Under the pieces are notes generated by a model that searched no databases, was not told the DNA's origin, and saw nothing but the letters and a program-made list of their open reading frames with translations. Source: DASQZK01 sp963764345 (GTDB lineage: Bacteria; Bacteroidota; Bacteroidia; Bacteroidales; GCA-2748055). From it: 64,000 nt of DNA. The DNA is taken from contig CAVXSF010000008.1 of NCBI GenBank assembly GCA_963764345.1, forward strand, positions 186,001 through 250,000. Direction: 5' to 3'. This document shows, one piece after another, positions 28,501 through 37,141 of the stretch; the stretch's first letter is position 1, and each line of letters begins with the position of its first letter. The position numbers and the translations under genes are program-made.

Positions 28501-29472
28501 ATGAAGGTATATTTAATATTCATTTCATGGTTCTTTAGTGGATTCATTGCACTAAATGCGCAGCCTGTGCCAAACGTTGAGGAGAATATTCCATACCTGA
28601 TGACATTTGGCAAACAGGCTGAGACGAGCTGGGGTGATGATGATTTCTCTCAGACTTTCTTTTTCCTGCTGCCAAAAGATTACAGCCAGCCTGTTTTTAT
28701 CTGGGTCTATGACCCTGATGTCGGAGGTGAAGTGGATGAGATCGCCGGCGAATGGAATACCCGCGTGAATTATTCCATCTATGGAGGCAAGGGATGCTGG
28801 TCCAACCCCGACGCACAGGGAACCGATCCTGTGGGTGAATATCGCAGCGGGACCCTGCTGGCAACAAAAACCTTTGGCGAAGATCCCCGTTATGACCAGA
28901 ACTGGTACGTTTTCGGCCCTTTCAACCCATCGGAAGGGGAATTCGTTGAAAAATATGATGGCAACGTGCTGAAGATTATCTGCGAAGGCGTTTCTGGCGA
29001 CGACGGAAATCTGTACCGTTATTTTATGAGCACCTCTTCCAAAGAGAGGATACCTGTTGAAGGAGGCAATGCCCTTTCATTCGAATATTCATTCCGGATG
29101 TATAACGTGCCTGAGGAAGTATCCCACATTTACCCTTATGTCGACAACCGCACGGTGACCGTTAAATTGTATGATTTTGACTGGGACAACGATGGTTTTA
29201 TCCGCGTTGTATCTGTCGCGAGGAAAGGCCAGACCTGTCCGGTTTCGGGTGAAGATAAATGGGCCGAAGGTGAATTTAAAATTTTTGAAGAAGAAAAGAA
29301 TACCTCCCTGGACATACAATTCATAAAGAAAAAAACACCTCCTATTGTAAAAAACAATAACGTGGTTGTGTATGTGAAAAACCAGTACGGCGAAAATATT
29401 GAATTTTTTACCAGCCCGATTGGCGGCGTGCCCAAATACAAATATAGCATTGGGGTAAGAAAGAAGGAATAG
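28501..29472 (+). CDS. Secreted protein of unknown function
   Basis: I do not recognise this family. The 323-residue product has a signal peptide (MKVYLIFISWFFSGFIAL, cleavage near NAQP) and no membrane segment afterwards. It is acidic and rich in Trp, Tyr and Asp, with a predicted beta-rich body (QTFFFLLPKDYSQPVFIWVY; YDFDWDNDGFIRVV). Two Cys residues occur in each half at irregular spacing. There is no T9SS sorting domain, so it is likely periplasmic or a T9SS-independent surface protein. It sits between the PD40/PKD gene (123 bp upstream) and the Reg_prop/SpoIIE gene (22 bp downstream), so it may provide a ligand or sensor partner for the propeller. Confidence 0.75.
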   Translation: MKVYLIFISWFFSGFIALNAQPVPNVEENIPYLMTFGKQAETSWGDDDFSQTFFFLLPKDYSQPVFIWVYDPDVGGEVDEIAGEWNTRVNYSIYGGKGCWSNPDAQGTDPVGEYRSGTLLATKTFGEDPRYDQNWYVFGPFNPSEGEFVEKYDGNVLKIICEGVSGDDGNLYRYFMSTSSKERIPVEGGNALSFEYSFRMYNVPEEVSHIYPYVDNRTVTVKLYDFDWDNDGFIRVVSVARKGQTCPVSGEDKWAEGEFKIFEEEKNTSLDIQFIKKKTPPIVKNNNVVVYVKNQYGENIEFFTSPIGGVPKYKYSIGVRKKE

Positions 29473-29494
29473 AAAAAGGTTAAACTATATCAGA

Positions 29495-32400
29495 TTGAAA
29501 ATCCTCAAGACCCAGACAATAACATTTTTAATGATGATATTGCTGGGAGGGAATGTTCTCTCCCAGAATTTTCGTTTCCTGAACTTCGGGGTCGAACAGG
29601 GCTTGTGTGATAATTTTATTTATAACATCATTCAGGACCCGCATGGCTATCTCTGGCTTGGCACGGGTGAAGGCATATGCCGGTTTGACGGCTTCAGTTT
29701 TTCACAGGCTTTCCAGGGTGATACGCTGCCCCAGACACCGGTCACTCAAAGTTACAGGGACAAACAGGGCAGGGTATGGTTCGGTTACGACGACGGTGAA
29801 CTGGCTGTCCTGGAAGATTCAAAATTCAGACTTATCAATATCCCACAGGCAAATCGCGGAAGGATAAACGGTATCGCGGAGACATCCGACTCCAGTATCA
29901 TCGTGGCTACGCAGAACAAAGGGATTATTCTGATCCATAACAAGGATGAAATGACCGTACTAAAAGACGGTCTTGAAGGACAACTCATTTCCTCTATTTG
30001 TATCACCCCTTCCGATGATCTTCTGCTTGGAACATTCGATGGTCTTTTTATGTACCATTTTACTGCCGGTTATTCCGGACTGCAGCTTATCGGCAGGTTT
30101 GAAGATATCCCTTATACCAGAATACAATCCATAGGAATGGATGCCTCTGCAGGGAATTACTGGATAGGTACGGAGGACCAGGGGCTCTTTAAACTTCGGA
30201 CCGGGACAAACGATATTAACTCTTATACGATTACCAAACCTGGTGAAGGCTTTGGATTGGAAAATTCCAATATCCAGGATGTTTTTGAGGATGCAAACGG
30301 CAATTTATGGGTTTGTACTATGGGTCAGGGGATCTATGAACTGATCAGCTCTAAAGGCGACGGGCATTTTGTACGGTTGCGTCATTTTGATAAAACGTCG
30401 GGATTGCCGGGTAATTTCGTCAGCTGCATTTTCCTGGATACGGAAGGTGATTTGTGGTTTGGAACCAGTGGTGAGGGATTGTTTGTCCTGAAAGATCAGT
30501 CATTTTCATTCTATAAATTCAATGCTGATGGTTTCGTCGATAATATCCAGTCACTGGCCCAGGTCGACAGCCTGTACTGGTTAGGCGGTGAAAATAAAAT
30601 TATGATCACCGACCTGGCATCGAAACACTTCAGATTCCTCGATTCAAAAAACGGGTTGCCCGATGACAGGTTTACCGCTATTTATCCGGCTTCCGACGGA
30701 ACTGTATGGATTGGTACGGCCAGAAGCGGAATCTACACCATCAGGAAGGATGGCAAAATGGCGAAGATTGTTTACCGGACAAAAAACTCGCTCGAAAATA
30801 CAATCAATGCCATCACCGGCTGTAGTGATTCTATCTGGGTGGCGACCAATAATGGTGTCATCTGGTTTAACCAGAATACCGGAGAAAGGCATCAGTTCAG
30901 GACAACTGAAGGGCTTCCGCACAATAAGATCAGGGATATTTTTATTGACAAGAGCCATACTGTTTGGATTGCAACCCGGAGTAACGGTCTTTTTAATCTT
31001 TCCACGGGAGAAGAACTGGCTATTGAAGCAAATGCTGAGCTCGAATTTGTGAGCATTACACAGGACAGTTCAGGGAACCTCTGGGCAGGCACTTACGGTG
31101 ACGGCATATTCCAGTTTTCCCGCGACAGCCTTAACTATTATTCTTCCGCTGACGGATTACGCTCTAATTTTTGTTACAGCATAGCCACCGATGCCCGCGG
31201 AAATATCTGGTCGGGCCACCGTTTGGGCATGAGTGAAATCAATACGAAGACGGGTAATGTTAGAGCTTTCAGCATTGAAGAAGGAATATCGGCAGATTGC
31301 AACTTTGGCGCTGTTATTAACAACTCAGAAAATGAGTTGATTTTTGGGACTTCCAGAGGATTGATCGTCTATGATCCTTTAAAAGATCACCAGGACACTA
31401 TCGCACCACAGCTCAATATCACCTCCCTGAAAATTTCGGATAAGGATTATGATTTCTCCAAACCCGTTTACCTTCCTTATAACCGATACAAGATCAGAAT
31501 TGACTTTATTGGGATTGATTTTAAATCGCCCGAAAATGTGGTTTATCAATACAAACTTCAGGGGTATGACGACTGGTCGGAACCTTCTAAGGTGCCGGTA
31601 GCTAATTACAGCAGGGTTGAAGATGGGGATTATACCTTCCTGCTCAAAGCATGTGACGAAAATGGGGTTTGTACCGAAACGCCACTGAAACTGCAGATCC
31701 ATATTAAGATTCCGATCTGGAAGGCATGGTGGTTTATCCTGCTCGTTATCTTTATTGTAATTGTTACCGTCTTTGTCATCATCAAACTCAGGGAGAGAAA
31801 ACAAAAACAGATACAGGATTATCTGCAGAGAGCTCTCGATGAGCGGACCCGGGAAGTGATGGAGCAGAAAGAAGAAATTGAAAATAAAAACAGGGATATC
31901 ACCGATAGTATTAACTATGCCCAGAGAATACAGGCCAGTATCCTGCCACCTATCAAACGTATTCAGGATACATTCTCGGGCAGTTTCGTCTATTACCAGC
32001 CCAGAGATATTGTGAGTGGTGACTTTTATTGGTACGACAGGCTTTGGGACGATAAGTTTGTGATTGTATGTGCCGACTCTACAGGCCATGGTGTCCCCGG
32101 CGCTTTCATGTCTATGATCGGGACAACCCTGATTAAAGATATTTGCTCGCGTCCCGATGTCCGGTCTCCTTCCCATATTCTCGAGACTCTGGATCAGGAA
32201 ATTCAGAATGCTCTGAATCAAAACCTGGAAGCTGAAAAGTCAAATGACGGTATGGATATTATTGTTGCGGAAATTGACCTGAAAACGAACTACCTCCGCT
32301 TAGCTTCAGCTATGCGGCCAATCATCCTTTATATTAATAAGCAACAGGTGTATGTCAGAGGTTCAAGAAATTCCATTGGCGGGCATTTTGAAGAAGAGGC

Positions 32401-32659
32401 CGATGAAAAGGAATTCCGCGATGAAGGATTCCAACTCTCGAAAGGTGACCTTATCTATATGTTTTCCGACGGTTACCCCGATCAGTTCGGCGGACCATTG
32501 GGTAAGAAGTTTAAGATGGTCAGATTGAAAAACCTCCTTCGTGATATCCATGACAAACCCATGGATGAACAGTACAATTACGTGAAGAGCAATTTCATGC
32601 TCTGGAAGGAAGACCTTGAACAGGTTGATGACGTGCTGTTTATGGGAATCAAGATTTAA
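29495..32659 (+). CDS. Two-component-regulator propeller sensor fused to SpoIIE-type serine phosphatase
   Basis: 1054 residues starting at TTG 29495, chosen because it yields a signal peptide (TITFLMMILLGGNVLSQ). Residues about 25-620 carry many Reg_prop blades with the repeated pattern (N/G)-x-L/V-W-x-G-T (for example LWLGTGEGI, LWFGTSGEGLF, VWIATRSNGLF). A Y_Y_Y-type beta domain follows (about 660-735), one membrane helix (745-767), a coiled coil (about 770-805), and a cytoplasmic PP2C/SpoIIE phosphatase (about 815-1054) with GDFYWYD, ADSTGHGVPGAFMS, SDGYPDQFGG and DDVLFMGIKI, the acidic metal-binding positions intact. Periplasmic signals would thus control dephosphorylation of a cytoplasmic anti-sigma antagonist or other Ser/Thr-phosphoprotein. 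No anti-sigma partner is adjacent. Confidence 0.9.
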   Translation: MKILKTQTITFLMMILLGGNVLSQNFRFLNFGVEQGLCDNFIYNIIQDPHGYLWLGTGEGICRFDGFSFSQAFQGDTLPQTPVTQSYRDKQGRVWFGYDDGELAVLEDSKFRLINIPQANRGRINGIAETSDSSIIVATQNKGIILIHNKDEMTVLKDGLEGQLISSICITPSDDLLLGTFDGLFMYHFTAGYSGLQLIGRFEDIPYTRIQSIGMDASAGNYWIGTEDQGLFKLRTGTNDINSYTITKPGEGFGLENSNIQDVFEDANGNLWVCTMGQGIYELISSKGDGHFVRLRHFDKTSGLPGNFVSCIFLDTEGDLWFGTSGEGLFVLKDQSFSFYKFNADGFVDNIQSLAQVDSLYWLGGENKIMITDLASKHFRFLDSKNGLPDDRFTAIYPASDGTVWIGTARSGIYTIRKDGKMAKIVYRTKNSLENTINAITGCSDSIWVATNNGVIWFNQNTGERHQFRTTEGLPHNKIRDIFIDKSHTVWIATRSNGLFNLSTGEELAIEANAELEFVSITQDSSGNLWAGTYGDGIFQFSRDSLNYYSSADGLRSNFCYSIATDARGNIWSGHRLGMSEINTKTGNVRAFSIEEGISADCNFGAVINNSENELIFGTSRGLIVYDPLKDHQDTIAPQLNITSLKISDKDYDFSKPVYLPYNRYKIRIDFIGIDFKSPENVVYQYKLQGYDDWSEPSKVPVANYSRVEDGDYTFLLKACDENGVCTETPLKLQIHIKIPIWKAWWFILLVIFIVIVTVFVIIKLRERKQKQIQDYLQRALDERTREVMEQKEEIENKNRDITDSINYAQRIQASILPPIKRIQDTFSGSFVYYQPRDIVSGDFYWYDRLWDDKFVIVCADSTGHGVPGAFMSMIGTTLIKDICSRPDVRSPSHILETLDQEIQNALNQNLEAEKSNDGMDIIVAEIDLKTNYLRLASAMRPIILYINKQQVYVRGSRNSIGGHFEEEADEKEFRDEGFQLSKGDLIYMFSDGYPDQFGGPLGKKFKMVRLKNLLRDIHDKPMDEQYNYVKSNFMLWKEDLEQVDDVLFMGIKI

Positions 32660-32880
32660 GACCTCCGAGTCCTTAGCGGCGATATGGGGAAATTTCCAAA
32701 AACAAATAAATTTCAATCTTCAAAATATCAAATTCCAAATCCGGGGGGCAAAGCGCATCAAGGATCAAATGGCTGTTCACACGGAGAGATATGTCTCAGG
32801 GTGTGTCTCTGCGATAAAAGAAACGATTATTCATCCCGTACCCCTATTAGCCGACGTGATTACGGTTTCCTCTCTTGTCC
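32660..32880. other. Intergenic stretch with degenerate AT-rich direct repeats
   Basis: 221 bp between the convergent SpoIIE-type and lipoprotein genes. From about 32690 to 32742 it contains irregular repeats of the form CAAATTTC/CAAAATATC/CAAATTCCAAAT. No gene or hairpin terminator was recognised. Confidence 0.4.
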
Positions 32881-33408
32881 CTACATCCCTCCGCCCGTCA
32901 AATCAAGCCCTGTAAATATGATCGTTTCCGTGGTATCCACATTGCTCCTGTGGAACTGGCGATCGATAAGATAAAACGTGTAACGGATGGTATCGTACTG
33001 GATGGTCTTATATTCCAGGCTTACCGTAATCAGGCCTTTCAGAGTTTTGTTCTGCCCGGTTCTTTCAATATAGGGAACCCGGAAATTCTGAACGCTTGAT
33101 TCGTCCTGTGCTTTTTCCCAGGTGTTGTTTTTCAGGGTCCACATCGTCATAAAGAGGTTGTATTTGAGGCTGTCAGCAGTGGCAGAAGAATCGGGCTGTT
33201 CGATACCGATATCGCCATCACCGTCGGTGAACTGGATTTCCAGCTCACCCAGGAGGATATTGTTGCCAAGAACATCCTGCGACTTGTACAGGTTAAAGCC
33301 TTTATACTCCACGGTAGGGATATCGGGATATTTCTGCAGCTTCTCACATGATGAGAAAGCCATCATCAGCAGAAACAGGAATGCCGTAACATAAAAAAAA
33401 GTTCTCAT
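32881..33408 (-). CDS. Hypothetical lipoprotein
   Basis: A 175-residue protein with a lipoprotein signal (MAFSSC, lipidated Cys21). The mature part has an acidic FTDGDGDIGIEQPDSS loop, suggestive of a calcium-binding or Ig-like turn, and a beta-rich rest (YDTIRYTFYLIDRQFHRS). I do not know a named family. It lies 47 bp downstream of der on the same strand, so it is probably the last gene of that operon. Confidence 0.75.
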   Translation of the reverse strand: MRTFFYVTAFLFLLMMAFSSCEKLQKYPDIPTVEYKGFNLYKSQDVLGNNILLGELEIQFTDGDGDIGIEQPDSSATADSLKYNLFMTMWTLKNNTWEKAQDESSVQNFRVPYIERTGQNKTLKGLITVSLEYKTIQYDTIRYTFYLIDRQFHRSNVDTTETIIFTGLDLTGGGM

Positions 33409-33455
33409 GGCATGACAAATTACCTAATTTTCCTGACAGAAAGAACAACCGCTTA

Positions 33456-34763
33456 TTATTTTTTTCTGAAAAATAACTGAAGGGGAACACCTGTAAAATG
33501 AAAATGTTCTCTCAGTTTATTTTCAAGATAGCGTCTGTAAGGATCCTTAATATGTTGGGGAAGATTACAGAAAAAAATAAAAACCGGAGCATAGGTCTTC
33601 AACTGTGTAATATATTTGATCTTTATGAATTTGCCTCTTACGGCTGGAGGGTGATACGCTTCGATGGCGGCCTGCATCACTTCGTTAAGCTTGGATGTGG
33701 GTATTTTCAGTTTGCGGTTCTGGTACACTTCCATCGCGGTGTCGAGGACTTTCTGAATACGTTGTTTGGTAATGGCTGACGTAAAAATGACAGGTATATC
33801 GGTGAAGGGTTCGAGCTTTTTCTTTATCTCCTGCTCATAAAGTTTGGTTGAATGATTGTCTTTCTCAATCAGATCCCACTTATTCACAAGGATTACGATG
33901 CCCTTGTGGTTTCGTTCCACTAGCCTGAAGATATTCACATCCTGGCTTTCAATACCTCGTTCAGCATCGAGAAGAAGAAGGCAAACATCGGAATTTTCAA
34001 TGGCGCGGACAGACCGCATGACGGAATAGAACTCCACATTCTCAGACACTTTGCCCTTTTTTCTCAGGCCAGCAGTGTCGATGATATAAAAATCATGGTT
34101 AAACTTTTTATACCTGGCATTCACCGAATCACGGGTTGTTCCTGCAACCGGTGTAACGATATTCCTCTCCTCCCCGATAAGGGCATTGATCAGGGATGAT
34201 TTTCCAACGTTAGGCCGGCCGATAATGGCAAACCTGGGGATATCTTCTTCTTCCTTTATTTCATCCTTTGCCGGCAGGCTGCTGGTTATGGCGTCGAGAA
34301 AATCACCGGTTCCGCTGCCGTTGGCTGCTGATATCGGGAACAGTTCTCCAAAGCCAAGGGAATGAAAGTCATGGATATACGCCATTTTTTCACCGCCGTC
34401 AACCTTATTGACCGCAACCAGCACTTTTTTCCCTGATTTCCTCAGTAAAGCGGCAATGGAATTATCGAGATCGGTGACGCCACTGTTCACGTCCACAAGG
34501 AATACAATGACATCAGCCTCCCCGATGGCCAGCATAACCTGTTTGTTTATCTCCTCCTCAAAAACATCCTCTGAATTAGCTACGTAGCCGCCGGTATCAA
34601 TGACAGAAAATTCCGCCCCGTTCCATATGGTTTTACCGTAATGACGGTCGCGCGTCACCCCGCTGGTTTCATGAACGATGGCCGACCGGGTTTCGGTCAT
34701 ACGGTTAAAGAAGGTGGATTTTCCGGTATTCGGTCTTCCGACAATGGCAACAATGTTTGACAT
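33456..34763 (-). CDS. der: Ribosome-associated GTPase Der (EngA)
   Basis: This 435-residue protein has the two tandem GTPase domains unique to Der. The first P-loop is GRPNTGKST (9-17) with DTGGY as switch II; the second is GRPNVGKSS (182-190) with DTAGLRKKG. Both have NKxD base-recognition motifs (AVNKVDGG, LVNKWDLIE). The C-terminal KH-like domain ends LQLFFRKK. Der acts in 50S subunit assembly and is usually essential. It is 45 bp downstream of era on the same strand: two ribosome-assembly GTPases in tandem. Confidence 0.97.
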   Translation of the reverse strand: MSNIVAIVGRPNTGKSTFFNRMTETRSAIVHETSGVTRDRHYGKTIWNGAEFSVIDTGGYVANSEDVFEEEINKQVMLAIGEADVIVFLVDVNSGVTDLDNSIAALLRKSGKKVLVAVNKVDGGEKMAYIHDFHSLGFGELFPISAANGSGTGDFLDAITSSLPAKDEIKEEEDIPRFAIIGRPNVGKSSLINALIGEERNIVTPVAGTTRDSVNARYKKFNHDFYIIDTAGLRKKGKVSENVEFYSVMRSVRAIENSDVCLLLLDAERGIESQDVNIFRLVERNHKGIVILVNKWDLIEKDNHSTKLYEQEIKKKLEPFTDIPVIFTSAITKQRIQKVLDTAMEVYQNRKLKIPTSKLNEVMQAAIEAYHPPAVRGKFIKIKYITQLKTYAPVFIFFCNLPQHIKDPYRRYLENKLREHFHFTGVPLQLFFRKK

Positions 34764-34808
34764 GTTTTTTGGTTTTACCTGTAACCGAAGTTTTTAAGCA
34801 TACGGTCA

Positions 34809-35669
34809 TTATTTCGCCAGTCTTTTCTGACCTTTACATATAACTTCCAGAAATACTTTTTTACCGAAAAATTTTTCCATGTCCAGTCGTGCATCCGTGG
34901 CGGTTTTCTTCAGCAAAGTTCCCCCTTTGCCGATGATGATCCCTTTCTGGGTTTCCCGTTCTACATAAATCACCGCTCTGAGCCTGATGAGCGCCTGACT
35001 GTCGTGGAATTCTTCAATCTCAATTTCCACTGAATACGGGATCTCCTGCCGGTAATTCAATAATATTTTTTCACGAACGATTTCTCCTGCAAAAAATCGT
35101 TCCGATTTATCGGATATGGTATCCTTGGGATAAAACGGCGGATTTTCAGGTAACTTTTCCAGGATGAGATTTAATAAACGATCCAGGTTAAATCCTTCAA
35201 CTGCAGATAATGGGAGGAAGATGGCTTTGGGAAGAATGGCGGACCATGCTTCAAACAGGGCTTCGACCTTTGCCTGGTCGCACAAATCGATTTTGTTCAG
35301 CAGCAGGAATACGGGAATGTCTGTCTGCTGCAGGTGATCCGAAAATCCCGGGATGATAAGAGGCTCCTCCTTAACATCGGTAACATAAAGGATGATGTCT
35401 GCATCCGTGAGTGCCGACCGTGCTGCCTTCAGCATACTCTCCTGCAGCCTGTATTTCGGCGAAAGGATGCCGGGTGTATCGCTGTAGACGATCTGGAAAT
35501 CATCACCGTTTACAATACCATGAATGCGATGCCGCGTGGTCTGAGCCTTGGATGTGATGATGCTCAGTTTTTCACCCGTCATGGCGTTCATGATGGTAGA
35601 TTTTCCAACATTCGGATTTCCGATGATATTAACAAAACCTGCTTTATGGATATGGTCAGTCATCATCAT
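34809..35669 (-). CDS. era: Ribosome-assembly GTPase Era
   Basis: This 286-residue protein binds 16S rRNA during 30S maturation. The P-loop is GNPNVGKST (17-25), switch I is QTTRHRIHG, the G3 motif is DTPGILSPKY, and NKIDLCD is the base-recognition motif. The C-terminal KH domain is clear from GIIIGKGGTLLKK around residue 240 onward, ending CKGQKRLAK. Its start overlaps the stop of the upstream pseudouridine synthase gene by 4 bp, so translation is coupled. Confidence 0.97.
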   Translation of the reverse strand: MMMTDHIHKAGFVNIIGNPNVGKSTIMNAMTGEKLSIITSKAQTTRHRIHGIVNGDDFQIVYSDTPGILSPKYRLQESMLKAARSALTDADIILYVTDVKEEPLIIPGFSDHLQQTDIPVFLLLNKIDLCDQAKVEALFEAWSAILPKAIFLPLSAVEGFNLDRLLNLILEKLPENPPFYPKDTISDKSERFFAGEIVREKILLNYRQEIPYSVEIEIEEFHDSQALIRLRAVIYVERETQKGIIIGKGGTLLKKTATDARLDMEKFFGKKVFLEVICKGQKRLAK

Positions 35670-36814
35670 TCGAACGCATTCATCTTTAACATGTTGACTT
35701 CCATTTCCGTCAGAAACCTGAATTTTCCGCGAGGCAGGTTCTTCTTGGTTAGTCCGGCAAATAATACCCTGTCGAGACGGATCACTTTATATCCCAAATG
35801 TTCGAACATTCTTCTAACGATACGGTTTCTCCCCGAATGGATTTCCATCCCAACCTCATTTCGGGTTTCAGGTTTAATAAAACTCAGTGAGTCAGGCTTG
35901 ATAAATCCGTCTTCCAGGGTTAGACCTTCTTCCATCCTGGCAAGGTCCTCGGCTTTGAAGTCACCTTCAAGGAAGATATGATATATTTTTTTTACGTTGT
36001 ATTTCGGATGGGTCAGACGTGTAGCTATTGCACCGTCGTTGGTCAGCAGAAGGAGCCCGGTCGTGTTCCTGTCGAGCCTTCCTACCGGGTAAACCCGTTC
36101 TTTACACGCGTTTTTCACCAGGTCCAGTACCGTTTTGCGACCTTCGGGATCATCACTTGTAGTTACGTAATCTTTAGGTTTATTAAGGAGGATATAGATT
36201 TTCTTTTCAGATCTGAGTTTCTCTCCGTTGTATTTGACCACATCACCAGGATTTACTTTAACGCCCATTTCCGTGACCACCGTGTCGTTCACCATGACAA
36301 GTCCGGCTTTTATCAGGTCATCCGCTTCACGTCTTGAACAGATCCCTGCATGGGCAATATATTTATTCAGCCTTGTGGAGCCGTCACCTTTAAAACCAGA
36401 AGAACTGTTATTATTTTGCTGAGATTTTGTAATTCTCGGTCGTTTCCCCCGGCGTTCACCGGACACGCTATCGTCCCTTCTGACTCGTTTTCCGGCCGGA
36501 TATGGCCGATCATTAATACGGCTTTCATCAGCTCTTCCGATGTTGTTATAGGATGGTTTCGTTCCGTATCCTGGTTTCCTGTCATTTGAACGGGCACTGT
36601 CTCCACCGGGCTTATCCGAAGTACGCCCGTCTTTTCCCCTGTAAGGTCCGGGCTGGCTTTTGTACTGACGGGTTTTTCCATCCCGGTTGTCAGAACCGTA
36701 TGAATTGCGGGAATCCGGACCTTTGCGGTCTTCACCTCGGTTTTCAGATGTATATGGTCTTTTTCCCCCTCGCTTGTAACCATTGGTTTGGTTACTGTTG
36801 TTATTGGTTTTCAT
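35666..36814 (-). CDS. Pseudouridine synthase of the RsuA/RluB/RluE/RluF family with a long basic N-terminal tail
   Basis: 382 residues. Residues 1-145 are a low-complexity tail rich in Asn, Arg, Gly, Ser and Lys, expected to be disordered and RNA-binding. An S4 RNA-binding domain follows (TRLNKYIAHAGICSRREAD, about 147-200), then the catalytic domain with GRLDRNTTGLLLLTNDG, catalytic Asp248. It isomerises uridine to pseudouridine in rRNA, most probably 23S position 2605 as in RluB, but the target is inferred. Its stop overlaps the era start. The tail is typical of some Bacteroidota members. Confidence 0.9.
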   Translation of the reverse strand: MKTNNNSNQTNGYKRGGKRPYTSENRGEDRKGPDSRNSYGSDNRDGKTRQYKSQPGPYRGKDGRTSDKPGGDSARSNDRKPGYGTKPSYNNIGRADESRINDRPYPAGKRVRRDDSVSGERRGKRPRITKSQQNNNSSSGFKGDGSTRLNKYIAHAGICSRREADDLIKAGLVMVNDTVVTEMGVKVNPGDVVKYNGEKLRSEKKIYILLNKPKDYVTTSDDPEGRKTVLDLVKNACKERVYPVGRLDRNTTGLLLLTNDGAIATRLTHPKYNVKKIYHIFLEGDFKAEDLARMEEGLTLEDGFIKPDSLSFIKPETRNEVGMEIHSGRNRIVRRMFEHLGYKVIRLDRVLFAGLTKKNLPRGKFRFLTEMEVNMLKMNAFE

Positions 36815-37141
36815 TTATCAGGTAATAATAGATATAAATGCTTTTTCATTAGTAAAAAGCTTGCAAAAATAATATTTTTGAACAGCAAACCGAAGTGAGA
36901 ACGGAGTTATTTTTAATTCCGGGATGAATATTTGACTGATAGCGAAAAAATTAGGTCTGCTGTCTTTTTACGACAACAGCGGATTCATCAGTTCTGAATG
37001 CTGTCAAAATAACCGGAATTTGTCAGGCATGCCAGGGAAAAAGGGTTATCTGACAACCGGAGTGTACAGACGGTCAGGATTTGTCATCGGTTTGTATAAT
37101 AACAAACTTTAAAATGTAAAAGTTATTTTAAGTATAAGCAA
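36815..37141. other. Divergent intergenic region
   Basis: 327 bp between the pseudouridine synthase (minus) and the glmM-like gene (plus). On the minus strand a TATTTTTG box at 36871-36864 is a plausible -7 element for the rRNA-modification/era/der operon. No gene, RNA or hairpin terminator was recognised in the rest. Confidence 0.4.

Noticed and set aside
31379..32221. 280-codon minus-strand ORF inside the SpoIIE-type gene
   Set aside because: Antisense to a clearly conserved phosphatase; composition unlike a real protein.
35334..35981. 215-codon plus-strand ORF antisense to era and the pseudouridine synthase
   Set aside because: Overlaps two conserved genes; no family.
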